The translations under genes were made by a program, and so were the position numbers. This document shows, in pieces, positions 8,730-17,365 of a stretch of 49,179 bases of DNA. The notes under the pieces are model-generated. The model saw nothing but the letters and a program-made list of their open reading frames with translations. It did no database searches and had not been told where the DNA came from. This stretch comes from an uncultured Alphaproteobacteria bacterium (GTDB taxonomy: Bacteria; Pseudomonadota; Alphaproteobacteria; HIMB59; GCA-002718135): NCBI GenBank assembly GCA_902574475.1, contig CACGNZ010000002.1, forward strand, positions 82,161-131,339. The letters are read 5' to 3'. Position 1 is the first letter of the stretch. The number at the start of each line of letters is the position of its first letter.

Positions 8730-10361
8730 ATGAGTAATTTTGATACAAACTTAGATAAAAATTCAGCCAATTTTGTTCCATTATCACCGTTAAGTTTTAT
8801 TACTCGCGTAAAAGATATTTATCCAAACTATGACTCTTTAATTTATGGAAATAGAAGTTACACTTGGCTTGAAACCTATAATCGATGTACCAAGTTTGCT
8901 AGTGCATTAGCAAAAAAAGGAATTATAAAAGGAAGCACCGTTTCCATCATAGCGGCAAATACTCCAGAATTATTCGAAGCACATTATTCTATCCCAATGA
9001 CTGGTGGCGTTATTAATACGATCAATACCAGACTTGATGCAGAAACAATTGCATATATTTTAGATCATAGTGATGCAAAACTTCTTATAACTGATACTCA
9101 ATTTTCACCTACTATGAAAAAAGCGTTGCAAATATATGGGAAGAATATTTCTATTATTGATATTCATGATGATCAGGCAGTTTTTAAAGATGGTGAGGGT
9201 GAAAAAATTGGAGAAATGACATATGAAGAATTTTTACAAACGGGTGATGATAATTATAATTGGTCTTTACCGGAAGATGAATGGCAAGCAATCTCACTGA
9301 GTTATACATCAGGCACAACTGGTAAACCAAAAGGCGTTGTGTATCACCACCGTGGATCATATTTAATGTCTACGGGAAGTGTTACTGCATGGAACATGCC
9401 TAACAAATTAACATTTCTTTATACCGTTCCAATGTTCCACTGTAACGGATGGGGTTATCCTTGGACAGCTGCTTTAATACATGCGAAGATTATTTGCTGC
9501 AGATATATTGTTGCGAAAGATATTTATAATTTAATAGATAAATATAAAGTAACTCATTTTGGAGGCGCTCCAATAGTTTTAAGTTTAATTGCTAACGCAG
9601 ATGAGAAAGATAAAAAAGAAATAAATCATAAAGTATATGTATTAACTGCTGGAGCTCCACCAACGAGTGCAATTCTTGAAAAGATGGATAACTTAGGTTT
9701 TGAAGTTATGCATGTATATGGGTTAACCGAAACATACGGCCATATTCTTCAATGCGCTTGGAATGAAGAATGGGAATCACAATCAAAATCTGAAAAAGCT
9801 GATATTAAAGCAAGACAAGGTGTTCGTTATCCAAATACTGAAGAAGTTTGTGTTGCAGATCCAGAGACCTATGAAAAAGTTCCAATGGATGGAGAAACCA
9901 TGGGAGAGATTTTAATTCGAGGTAATGTTGTAATGAAAGGATATTACAAAAATAAAGAGGCAACTGAAACATCCATGAAAAAAGGATGGTTTCACTCTGG
10001 TGATTTGGCTGTTGTCTATCCTGATGGATATATTCAAATAAAAGATAGATCGAAAGATATTATAATTTCTGGTGGAGAAAATATTTCATCTGTGGAAGTG
10101 GAGAATGTTGTTGCAAAACATCCAGCTGTTTCCTTGGTTGCAGTAGTCGCCAAACCAGATGAGAAATGGGGTGAAACACCTTGTGCTTTTGTAGAGTTAG
10201 CACCTGGAAAAAATGCCACAGAAGAGGATATAATTCAGTTTTGCAAAGAAAATATGGCTGGATTTAAAAGACCAAAGCATGTAATCTTTGGTGAATTACC
10301 AAAAACTTCAACAGGGAAGATACAAAAGTTTGAATTAAGAACAAAAGCAAAGGAGTTATAA
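8730..10361 (+). CDS. Acyl-CoA synthetase (AMP-forming), fatty/short-chain or DmdB-like
   Basis: A 543-residue ANL-superfamily ligase that activates a carboxylic acid to its CoA ester through an acyl-adenylate. The P-loop SYTSGTTGKPKGVV, GLTETYGH, GWFHSGDLAVVYPDGY, RSKDIIISGGENIS and the C-terminal catalytic lysine in KTSTGKIQKFE are all intact. It is preceded by AGGAGAC. Its stop touches the start of metY. The substrate is not readable: medium or short fatty acids, or methylmercaptopropionate (as for DmdB, a similar-sized ligase of the DMSP demethylation pathway). The metY neighbour makes the sulfur substrate worth testing. Confidence 0.88.
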   Translation: MSNFDTNLDKNSANFVPLSPLSFITRVKDIYPNYDSLIYGNRSYTWLETYNRCTKFASALAKKGIIKGSTVSIIAANTPELFEAHYSIPMTGGVINTINTRLDAETIAYILDHSDAKLLITDTQFSPTMKKALQIYGKNISIIDIHDDQAVFKDGEGEKIGEMTYEEFLQTGDDNYNWSLPEDEWQAISLSYTSGTTGKPKGVVYHHRGSYLMSTGSVTAWNMPNKLTFLYTVPMFHCNGWGYPWTAALIHAKIICCRYIVAKDIYNLIDKYKVTHFGGAPIVLSLIANADEKDKKEINHKVYVLTAGAPPTSAILEKMDNLGFEVMHVYGLTETYGHILQCAWNEEWESQSKSEKADIKARQGVRYPNTEEVCVADPETYEKVPMDGETMGEILIRGNVVMKGYYKNKEATETSMKKGWFHSGDLAVVYPDGYIQIKDRSKDIIISGGENISSVEVENVVAKHPAVSLVAVVAKPDEKWGETPCAFVELAPGKNATEEDIIQFCKENMAGFKRPKHVIFGELPKTSTGKIQKFELRTKAKEL

Positions 10362-11672
10362 ATGGATCCAAAAACTTATAAATTTGACACACTTAGTCTA
10401 CATGCCGGTTATCAACCGAGCAAAAATGCTGGTTCAAGACAAGTACCAATTTATCAAACAACTTCATACATGTTTGATGATGTTGATCATGCGGCAGCAC
10501 TTTTTAATTTAGAAAGAGGTGGTCATATTTATAGTCGTATGTCCAATCCAACAGTACAAGTTCTAGAAGAAAGAGTTTGTGCACTTGAAGGAGGAACAGC
10601 TGCTCTTGCTACTGCTTCAGGAATGAGTGCAATATTTTTAACTATCATGACTCTTTGTAACGCCGGCGATCATATGGTTGTTTCTTCTCAGCTTTACGGT
10701 GGAACAGTAAATTTATTTAGATTAACCCTTCCTAAGTTTGGTATTAAAACAACTTTTGTAAAACCAAGAGACACAGAAGGTTTTAAAAAAGCAATTCAAC
10801 CAAATACTAAAGGTATTTTTGGTGAGCTTGTTGGTAATCCTGGTAATGAATTGATGAACATGCCTGAAGTTTCAAACATAGCAAAAGAAGCTGGTATCCC
10901 ACTAATTATTGATAGCACTTATCAAACTCCTTATTTGTGTAGACCTTTTGAACACGGAGCTGACCTTGTTGTACACTCACTAACTAAATGGATGAGTGGT
11001 AATGGTTCTTCCATGGCAGGAATATTAGTTGAAGGTGGAACTTTTGATTGGATGCAAAATGATAAATTTCCTTCTATGACTGAACCTTACGAGGGCTATC
11101 ATGGATTATCATTTGCAGAAGAATTTGGTCCAACAGCTTTTACAATGATGGCAAGAGCTGAAGGGATGAGAGACATGGGACCTTGCTTAGCTCCTCAAAA
11201 TGCATGGAATATTTTACACGGACTTGAAACTCTTTCTCTTCGTATGGAAAAACATTGTTCCAATGCTTTGAAGATGGTTGAGTATTTATCAAATCATGAA
11301 AGCGTTGCCTGGGTATCTCATGCAAGCGCACCTGGTCATCCAGATAAGGAACTTGCAGAAAAAATTCTTCCTAAAGGAACTGGATCAATGATTGCCTTTG
11401 GAATTAAAGGTGGGAAAGAAGCAGGTGCTGCGTTTATTAATAATGTTAAGCTTGCATCTCATTTAGCAAATGTAGGTGATGCAAGAACATTAGTTATCCA
11501 TCCTGCATCAGCAACTCACTCACAAATGGATGAGGCAACTTTAAAATTTGCTGGGTTATCTCATGATATGATTAGATTGTCTGTTGGCCTAGAAGACTTT
11601 GAAGATATCGTAAACGATTTCGAAGATGGATTTAGAGCTGCAAAAAAACCTCGTTTAGTTGCAAACAAATAA
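10362..11672 (+). CDS. metY: O-acetylhomoserine sulfhydrylase
   Basis: A 436-residue Cys/Met-metabolism PLP enzyme. It makes homocysteine from O-acetylhomoserine and sulfide, or methionine directly with methanethiol. The N-terminal SLHAGYQP, PIYQTTSYMFDD, YSRMSNPT and ALEGGTAALATASG are typical, and the PLP lysine is K209 in VHSLTKWMSGNG. Length fits MetY rather than the shorter cystathionine synthases. A GGAG sits about 8 bases before the start. It is wedged with zero spacing between an acyl-CoA synthetase and an alpha/beta hydrolase, which is unlike a standard methionine operon. Confidence 0.94.
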   Translation: MDPKTYKFDTLSLHAGYQPSKNAGSRQVPIYQTTSYMFDDVDHAAALFNLERGGHIYSRMSNPTVQVLEERVCALEGGTAALATASGMSAIFLTIMTLCNAGDHMVVSSQLYGGTVNLFRLTLPKFGIKTTFVKPRDTEGFKKAIQPNTKGIFGELVGNPGNELMNMPEVSNIAKEAGIPLIIDSTYQTPYLCRPFEHGADLVVHSLTKWMSGNGSSMAGILVEGGTFDWMQNDKFPSMTEPYEGYHGLSFAEEFGPTAFTMMARAEGMRDMGPCLAPQNAWNILHGLETLSLRMEKHCSNALKMVEYLSNHESVAWVSHASAPGHPDKELAEKILPKGTGSMIAFGIKGGKEAGAAFINNVKLASHLANVGDARTLVIHPASATHSQMDEATLKFAGLSHDMIRLSVGLEDFEDIVNDFEDGFRAAKKPRLVANK

Positions 11673-12488
11673 ATGAAATTTAAAGTTCGTGGTATCGATA
11701 CGTTTGCCTCCACTGGAGGCAGACCTTTTGATAAAAATAAACCTCTTATTATTTTTGTTCACGGTAGTGGACTAAGTCACATGGTTTGGGTTTTACAAAC
11801 ACGTTACTTTGCATTCCGTGGATACAGTGTTTTAGCAGTTGATTTACCAGGTCACGGATTATCTTCTGGAGAAAGTTTAAAAACTATTGAGGAAATGGGA
11901 AACTGGGTTGGTGATGTTATTGGCGCAGTTGGATGTAAAGAAGCTTCACTAGTAGGACATTCTCAAGGATGTCTTGTAACAATGGAATGTGTTGCACAAC
12001 ACCCAGAAAAAATTAAAACTTTAACTCTTATGGGCGGTGCGTCTGCTATTCCGATGAACCCAGAATTATTAAAGCTAGCTGAAGAGAGCAATCCTAAGGC
12101 TGTTGATCTTATGATGGATTTTGCGCACGGTCCAGCAGGACATTTTGGAGGTCATCCTGTTCCAGGTTTATATCACCTAAATGTTGGTTCCATGATTGTT
12201 CAAAATAAAGAAATCAAAGATACTCTAGGTGTTGATTTTAGAGCATGTGATAATTATAAAAATGGACCTGAGGTTGCTAAGAAATTGGATTTACCTACTC
12301 TTTCTATATTAGGCGCACAAGACAGAATGTGCCGTTTAAAAGATGGAAAAATTCTTGCTGATTATATTAAAGGTTCGGAAGTAAAGATTATTGAAGATTG
12401 TGGTCATATGATGCTCTTAGAAGAAGCAGATCAAACATTAGAAATTCTAAAGAAATTCATAGCTGAACACTATCCTTTACCAAGTTAG
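11673..12488 (+). CDS. Alpha/beta hydrolase
   Basis: A 271-residue soluble hydrolase without a signal peptide. The fold and triad are clear: oxyanion block HGSGLSHMVW at 30-39, nucleophile S97 in GHSQG, D217 in LGAQDRM and H245 in CGHMMLLEEAD. It starts one base after the metY stop and closes the forward operon with the acyl-CoA synthetase. The substrate is unknown; a CoA thioester or ester from the same pathway is a guess from context. Confidence 0.85.
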   Translation: MKFKVRGIDTFASTGGRPFDKNKPLIIFVHGSGLSHMVWVLQTRYFAFRGYSVLAVDLPGHGLSSGESLKTIEEMGNWVGDVIGAVGCKEASLVGHSQGCLVTMECVAQHPEKIKTLTLMGGASAIPMNPELLKLAEESNPKAVDLMMDFAHGPAGHFGGHPVPGLYHLNVGSMIVQNKEIKDTLGVDFRACDNYKNGPEVAKKLDLPTLSILGAQDRMCRLKDGKILADYIKGSEVKIIEDCGHMMLLEEADQTLEILKKFIAEHYPLPS

Positions 12489-12513
12489 ATAATTTTAAAA
12501 ATTAAATCAAATA

Positions 12514-12696
12514 CTACTTATTTTCTTCTTTATCAGGTCTTGTTAGTTCTTCGAGTTTACGCATTTCCTCTTCCATTTTAAGCTTTTCTTGCTCTTCACG
12601 TTTTCTTTTGCGTTCCTCAGCTTTCATTTTTAGTTTAAGCTCTTTCTGCATTTTGCGGTCTCCCGCTTTAGATTTGTGATTAAAGTGAATGCCCAT
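12514..12696 (-). CDS. Small highly charged protein, unknown function
   Basis: A 60-residue protein, almost entirely Lys, Arg and Glu with a predicted long helix (about 12-52) and the N-terminal stretch MGIHFNHKSKAGDRKMQKEL. No domain is recognised. It is a plausible real gene because it sits in an otherwise empty gap, starts with ATG and follows the HIG1-type gene on the same strand. A nucleic-acid-binding or coiled-coil role is possible but not shown. Confidence 0.6.
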   Translation of the reverse strand: MGIHFNHKSKAGDRKMQKELKLKMKAEERKRKREEQEKLKMEEEMRKLEELTRPDKEENK

Positions 12697-12751
12697 ATAA
12701 ACCTGGCAACTATATACTAAATATTATGAAATATTTCTAGACTCTAATTTG

Positions 12752-12946
12752 CTAATTTCTAGCTAACCAAACAATTACAACAAAGACAAATATAGCAATT
12801 GCTTGAAATAATACTCTTAACCGCATTAGTTTATTACTGTGATTTTTGTTAAGCTTCCCATTTACTGCCATGGCAATAACACCAACAACAACAACTGCTA
12901 GAGTTGCTGCCATAAACAAGACAAGTATTATTTGCATTGTGCTCAT
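12752..12946 (-). CDS. HIG1-domain twin-transmembrane protein
   Basis: A 64-residue membrane protein with two hydrophobic helices (about 4-28 and 45-62) joined by a basic loop that holds NKLMRLRVLFQA, the signature of the HIG1 domain. Mitochondrial relatives are assembly or tuning factors of respiratory complex IV; small bacterial members are common in alphaproteobacteria. The role here is inferred from the family. Another small reverse-strand gene follows 55 bp downstream. Confidence 0.78.
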   Translation of the reverse strand: MSTMQIILVLFMAATLAVVVVGVIAMAVNGKLNKNHSNKLMRLRVLFQAIAIFVFVVIVWLARN

Positions 12947-13008
12947 AATAATATCTATATAAAACTTTTATTCTATGAAACAAGATAACTTAAACAAAGT
13001 GTTTGATT

Positions 13009-13683
13009 ATGGTTGATATTTTAAAAGGTCCGTCAATTACTAAACATCAAAATCCAAAAAAATTGATGATTATGCTTCATGGATATGGAGATAACGCTAC
13101 TAATTTTATTCAAATTGCAAATTTAATTGATCAAGATGACTTTGGGATGAAATATGTTGCATTAAATGCACCAGATACAATTCAAGATTATCCTATGGGG
13201 CATGAATGGTTTCAATTATATCTCAATGGCAATCATATTTCTAATGCTGGTGCAAAAGAATATGATGTGGCCAAAAAGAAAATATCTGAGAATGTTGAAA
13301 AAATTTATAACTCTATTTCTCTTTTGTTAGAAAATTTAAATTTAAAAACGACCGATTGTTTTGTTATGGGTTTTTCTCAAGGAGGTATGATGGCTTTTGA
13401 ACTTGGGCAAATACTTCAAAATAAGTTGGCAGGCTTAGCAATTATATCCTCAAGAATTATATCAAAAGAACATAAGCCTAATAATGCATTTTTAAAAACA
13501 CCAATTTTTATTTCTCATGGTGCTCAAGATGCTGTTTTACCTATTTCCAATTACAACGAGTCACTTGAAGTCTTAAAAAAGTATAACTACAATTATGAAA
13601 ATTATCTTATTAAAAGTGACGAGCATACAATGTCACAAGAAACAATAACTTTTTTCCAAAATTTTATTAAAAAAAATATTTAA
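13009..13683 (+). CDS. Carboxylesterase/phospholipase-type alpha/beta hydrolase
   Basis: A 224-residue cytoplasmic esterase of the phospholipase/carboxylesterase family. The triad is S123 in GFSQGGMMA, D174 in HGAQDAVLP and H206 in DEHTMSQ, with the oxyanion loop LHGYGDNA at 23-30. The reading frame opens at a TTG (13003), but the ATG two codons later gives the natural MVDILKGPS start. It stands alone between a HIG1 gene and an HNH gene. Natural substrates are unknown. Confidence 0.86.
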   Translation: MVDILKGPSITKHQNPKKLMIMLHGYGDNATNFIQIANLIDQDDFGMKYVALNAPDTIQDYPMGHEWFQLYLNGNHISNAGAKEYDVAKKKISENVEKIYNSISLLLENLNLKTTDCFVMGFSQGGMMAFELGQILQNKLAGLAIISSRIISKEHKPNNAFLKTPIFISHGAQDAVLPISNYNESLEVLKKYNYNYENYLIKSDEHTMSQETITFFQNFIKKNI

Positions 13684-13747
13684 AGTAATCGAATCTTAAT
13701 ATTATATTACTATCTAAATATTATGACTTGGGTGAGTAGAAACTAGA

Positions 13748-14302
13748 ATGAGTACCGCAGAAAATCCAGCTTTAGTTCTTAATGCTGATTTTCGACCGCT
13801 ATCTTACTATCCACTTTCTTTATGTTCATGGCAAGACGCTATCAAAGCTGTTTTTCTTGAAAGAGTTTCAGTTATAGAAAATTACGAGCACGAAGTTCAT
13901 TCTCCAAATCTTACTTTTAAGTTGCCAAGTGTAATTGCCTTAAAGGATTATGTAACTCCACAAAGAAGACCTGCTTTCACCCGTTTTAATGTTTTTCTGA
14001 GAGATAATTTTACTTGCCAATACTGCACTAATCGTTTTCCAGCTAACGAATTAACATTTGATCATTTAGTGCCAAAATGTCTGCATGGAAAAACTACTTG
14101 GGAAAATGTTGTCTCAGCATGTACGTCATGTAATTTAAAAAAGGGAAGAAAACTTATTCAGAACACTGATATGAAACTTTTTAAAAAACCTCTACGACCA
14201 TCGTCAATTCAACTTCAAAATAATGGTAGAAATTTTCCACCAAATTTTTTGCATGAGACTTGGAGAGATTATTTATACTGGGATACAGAATTAGAAAATT
14301 AA
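13748..14302 (+). CDS. HNH endonuclease-family protein
   Basis: A 184-residue protein with an HNH domain at about 88-145: paired cysteines FTCQYC and CTSC that hold a structural zinc, the LTFDHLVPK core, and ENVVSACTSCNLKKG. The N-terminal ALVLNADFRPLSYYPLSLCSW block marks a conserved bacterial single-copy family whose nuclease role has not been tied to a process. It is a chromosomal gene of normal length rather than part of a restriction system. Its stop interlocks with the coq7 stop on the other strand. Confidence 0.88.
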   Translation: MSTAENPALVLNADFRPLSYYPLSLCSWQDAIKAVFLERVSVIENYEHEVHSPNLTFKLPSVIALKDYVTPQRRPAFTRFNVFLRDNFTCQYCTNRFPANELTFDHLVPKCLHGKTTWENVVSACTSCNLKKGRKLIQNTDMKLFKKPLRPSSIQLQNNGRNFPPNFLHETWRDYLYWDTELEN

Positions 14303-14868
14303 ATTTTTTTTGAGATAGCAATTGCTGTTTTGCATCCAAGCTCTATTACTTTTGACATAATTTTATATCCTGGTGCGTTTTCTGCATCATGTTCTATTCC
14401 TATATCGTGATGTTCAAGTTCATCATCTCGAAATTTTGAAATTGTTTTTTTTAAATCTTTATGATCATCACCTAAAAGATCCAATTGTTCTTGATAATGT
14501 TCACCAATAACTTTTTCAACAGCAACTGTACAAGCCATGGCAGCTTTTTCACCCATTAAGGCAGTGGATGCTCCAAGCGCATATCCAGCAACATTCCACA
14601 AAGGAAGCAGAGCAGTCGGTCTAACTCTATGTTCTAATATTAATTCGTTAAATTTATCAATATGCTCTTGTTCTTGATCAGCCATATGTTGAATAGTTTT
14701 GCCAAGCTTTGAGCTTTTCCCAAAAATTGCTATTTGCCCATCATATATTTTAGTTGCACCATATTCACCAGCATGATCGACTCTTATGATTTCTTCTAAA
14801 ATCTCTCTATGAGTAGTTCTATTTGACGAGGGTTTTTTTTTATATGTTTTTTTCTTTTTTAAAGCCAT
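14299..14868 (-). CDS. coq7: Demethoxyubiquinone hydroxylase
   Basis: A 189-residue di-iron hydroxylase that adds the last hydroxyl group in ubiquinone synthesis. Di-iron ligands are visible: E35 in DHAGEYGA, E66-x2-H69 in DQEQEH, E118 in AVEKVIGEH and E150-x2-H153 in DELEHHD. A longer frame could start at 14892, but the ATG at 14868 gives a normal N-terminus. Even so the start lies 29 bp inside the end of the dsbB-like gene, so coupling is likely. An aerobic, ubiquinone-using cell follows from it. Confidence 0.93.
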   Translation of the reverse strand: MALKKKKTYKKKPSSNRTTHREILEEIIRVDHAGEYGATKIYDGQIAIFGKSSKLGKTIQHMADQEQEHIDKFNELILEHRVRPTALLPLWNVAGYALGASTALMGEKAAMACTVAVEKVIGEHYQEQLDLLGDDHKDLKKTISKFRDDELEHHDIGIEHDAENAPGYKIMSKVIELGCKTAIAISKKI

Positions 14869-15334
14869 AGTATCTAAATAAATAAATAGCATTTAAAATA
14901 AAAATAACTAGTAAAACAAGCGTATTAATTGAAGCAGCAGAAATTCCAAAAAAACTCCAAATAACTTCATCACAACTAATTACCTGTTTTGATAATATCT
15001 GCGCTTTGAGGTCTGTAGTATTCTCACTGTTTGTTAACATTGCTGAACAACCTGCTGGTCCTTTAAAAATTTTATTTTCAACTCCTACGTGCCATATAGA
15101 ATAAAAAAGCCCGTATACTGATGCAAACTGTATTACTAAATAAAGCCAAATTTTATTTAAATTTTTGAATAAAAAAATTAAAATCAAACATATTAAAATT
15201 AAATAATATGGATGTCTTTGCTTTAAACACAATTCACATGGCTGAAGATTAAAAAAATATTCTGCAATCAATGCTGATGATATCGAGATTAGAGAAATAA
15301 TAAATAAAAGTGTTGTCCAATTACGAATTATCAT
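14840..15334 (-). CDS. dsbB: Disulfide bond formation protein, DsbB family
   Basis: A 164-residue inner-membrane protein with four predicted helices that passes electrons from periplasmic DsbA to ubiquinone. The first redox pair is C33-x2-C36 in QPCELCLKQR, and the second pair is probably C96 (GCSAML) with C121 (ISCDEV). It starts with an ATGA overlap on the YqaA-type gene and overlaps the start of coq7, forming a compact three-gene unit. Confidence 0.88.
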   Translation of the reverse strand: MIIRNWTTLLFIISLISISSALIAEYFFNLQPCELCLKQRHPYYLILICLILIFLFKNLNKIWLYLVIQFASVYGLFYSIWHVGVENKIFKGPAGCSAMLTNSENTTDLKAQILSKQVISCDEVIWSFFGISAASINTLVLLVIFILNAIYLFRYYGFKKEKNI

Positions 15335-15915
15335 AAAAATCTAATTATAAAAACACTTCCAATAAGTAAAATAAAAAACACAATAGTTAAAATATTAAAA
15401 TATTTATCAATAATTAACTTAATTTTTTCACCAAAAAAATAAAGAAGTGTAGCTATTAAATAAAATCTTAATCCCCGCCCAATAATAGAAATAATAATAA
15501 ATAGAAAAATGTTTAATCCAAACACTCCACTTGCAATTGTAATAAACTTATATGGAAAGGGTGTTATTCCAGCACCTAAAACAATTAGAATACCAAATTC
15601 TTTGTAGTAATCTTCAAAAATATTAAAAGAATTTTCTAAATGATAAAGCTCAACAATATAAATACCTACTGAATTAAAAAAAAAATATCCTATTGCATAT
15701 CCTAGTATTCCTCCTAATACTGAAAAGAGTGTACATATAAATGCATAAAATAAAGCCCTTGCTCTGGATGCTAACGCCATTGGTATAAGTAGTATATCTG
15801 GCGGAATTGGAAAAAATGAGCTTTCTGCAAATGATATTAAACTTAAATACCACTTTGCATTTTTATGTTGTGCTTTTTTTAAAGTCCAATTGTAAGTTCT
15901 TTTAAGAAAATTCAT
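15331..15915 (-). CDS. YqaA/DedA-type membrane protein (VTT domain)
   Basis: A 194-residue polytopic inner-membrane protein of the VTT (SNARE-associated/DedA-like) superfamily, YqaA branch. Typical are the re-entrant loop SFAESSFFPIPPDILLIPMA at about 28-47 and the glycine-rich LGAGITPFPYKFITIASG. DedA relatives are linked to lipid-carrier recycling and membrane homeostasis; the role of the YqaA branch is not fixed. It is the first gene of the unit with dsbB and coq7. Confidence 0.85.
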   Translation of the reverse strand: MNFLKRTYNWTLKKAQHKNAKWYLSLISFAESSFFPIPPDILLIPMALASRARALFYAFICTLFSVLGGILGYAIGYFFFNSVGIYIVELYHLENSFNIFEDYYKEFGILIVLGAGITPFPYKFITIASGVFGLNIFLFIIISIIGRGLRFYLIATLLYFFGEKIKLIIDKYFNILTIVFFILLIGSVFIIRFL

Positions 15916-15989
15916 TTAATTTTTTTTTAAATAATTTTGATTTATACTATTAATGATTTTAAATCTAATTTATCTTAAATATTACTTAA

Positions 15990-17186
15990 ATGGAAAATAT
16001 AGAAACTAAAGAATTAAAAACCGCATTTTATGCAACTTTTTCACAAGGTTTTTTTGCTACACTCACCTTCAGTATGTTCATGGTAAATTCACCAATTCTT
16101 TTTGATTTGATTGATATGACAAAAACAGAATTTTCTATAGGATTTATTTTATTTGGTATTTTTAATGTAATTACAAACCAATTAACTACTCGTTTTTTAC
16201 TCCCAAAAATAGGAAGCACAAATTGTTTAATTATTGCCAGGGTATTGTATGCATTTATTCCATTTTCTATTTTTTACTTCTCTTCTTATAATTTTTTTAT
16301 TTTTGTATCTATGTTGTGGGGTATTTCTATTGGTATACAAGCTCCAAATATTTTTACACAAGTTGCAATAATAGAAGAGAAAACAAAAAAAATTCTTAAT
16401 CCAATATTTAAATCATCGTTTAATTTTGGTTTTCTTTTTGGCGCAGGAACATCTAGCTTATGTCTAGGTTTAGAAATTGACCCTGTCTATACTACTTTTA
16501 TTGTAGGTTTGTTTGTTTTTATATCAACTTTGACAATGTATTTTTTTGGATTGCATATAAAATATGATGTGGTTAACAAAAATCCTAAATTTTCAATTCC
16601 AAATTATAAAATTATCATGTTTGCATCAATTAATATGTTTATCATTGCTTTTATGGGCATAATTATTCAGTGGTCACCTTTATGGCTAGTTACTGATCTT
16701 TCTGCACCAATTTTTTTAGTCGGTTCAATAGTTATTTTTTTTAATTTAGGTGAGATCATAAGTAATATGTTTGCGTCAAAACTAATTACAAAACTTGGTG
16801 AAGTAATTGTAGGCCCAGTTTTTGCAATGGTTGGATCAACAATATTAATAATAAGTATTTTTTCTCAAAATATAATTATTATTTTTATAGCCATAACACT
16901 TTTTGGAATGTTAATTTCCAATGTTATGCCTATAGTATTTAGACAAGCAGTAAAAAATTCTCAAAATCCAATCCCAGTTACTATTTCTCATGTATCCAGT
17001 ATTGCTTTTGTCGGAGCTATATTTGGCCCCGCTGTTGTTGGAATTTCAGCTGAAACTTTTGGTTTAACATTTAATATGTATTCATTGGGTGTAATAATGT
17101 TTTTGATTGCTTTACTAATGTTATTTATAATGCGTGAAAATAAAATGGTAGGAGTAGAGGGAATCGAACCCACACCACCGAAGTGA
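15990..17186 (+). CDS. MFS transporter
   Basis: A 398-residue protein with about 12 hydrophobic segments and a basic central loop (about residue 190), as in major facilitator permeases of the YbjJ-like type. The substrate is unknown. The last dozen residues (GVEGIEPTPPK) come from reading through the antisense of a tRNA-Leu gene, and the stop codon at 17184-17186 lies inside that tRNA. The native C-terminus may therefore have been replaced when the tRNA region was rearranged. Confidence 0.82.
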   Translation: MENIETKELKTAFYATFSQGFFATLTFSMFMVNSPILFDLIDMTKTEFSIGFILFGIFNVITNQLTTRFLLPKIGSTNCLIIARVLYAFIPFSIFYFSSYNFFIFVSMLWGISIGIQAPNIFTQVAIIEEKTKKILNPIFKSSFNFGFLFGAGTSSLCLGLEIDPVYTTFIVGLFVFISTLTMYFFGLHIKYDVVNKNPKFSIPNYKIIMFASINMFIIAFMGIIIQWSPLWLVTDLSAPIFLVGSIVIFFNLGEIISNMFASKLITKLGEVIVGPVFAMVGSTILIISIFSQNIIIIFIAITLFGMLISNVMPIVFRQAVKNSQNPIPVTISHVSSIAFVGAIFGPAVVGISAETFGLTFNMYSLGVIMFLIALLMLFIMRENKMVGVEGIEPTPPK

Positions 17187-17230
17187 CCGGATTTTGAATC
17201 CGGCGCGTCTACCAGTTCCGCCATACTCCC
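17146..17230 (-). tRNA. tRNA-Leu (anticodon CAA), intact copy with encoded CCA
   Basis: An 85-nt cloverleaf on the reverse strand. The 5' acceptor GGGAGTA pairs with TACTCCT (one G-U at 1-72), followed by discriminator A and encoded CCA. The anticodon stem CCGGA/TCCGG encloses loop TTCAAAA, giving anticodon CAA (leucine, codon UUG). A long variable arm fits class II. The T stem has one T-T mismatch. A good promoter lies upstream at 17268-17296. The 3' end overlaps the end of the MFS gene. Confidence 0.93.
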
Positions 17231-17267
17231 AAACTATTTTACTGCTTTTATTAGGTTTTTAGTTTTA

Positions 17268-17296
17268 ATTATATTGGCTTCTTTAAGCAAATTCAA
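17268..17296 (-). promoter_or_regulatory. Sigma-70-type promoter for tRNA-Leu copy 1
   Basis: On the reverse strand TTGAAT (17296-17291) and TATAAT (17273-17268) are separated by exactly 17 bp, about 37 bp upstream of the tRNA 5' end. It is a near-consensus promoter. The second tRNA copy has no equally good match upstream. Confidence 0.6.
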
Positions 17297-17303
17297 ATTA
17301 AAA

Positions 17304-17319
17304 GTGTCAAAAAAGTGTC
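17304..17319 (+). repeat. Paired GTGTC direct repeats, left
   Basis: GTGTC at 17304-17308 and at 17315-17319, both within AAAGTGTC, start 11 bp apart (one helical turn). An equally spaced pair in the same orientation lies at 18090-18105, near the other tRNA copy. They resemble arm-type integrase sites, by inference only. Confidence 0.45.
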
Positions 17320-17365
17320 TCTAGAATTAAAAAAAAAAATCGTTAATGATTTAAATATTAGTTAA

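Noticed and set aside
16988-17224. Reverse-strand open frame with a MAELVDAPDSKSG-like start
   Set aside because: This is the well-known false translation of a tRNA-Leu gene and runs antisense into the MFS gene.
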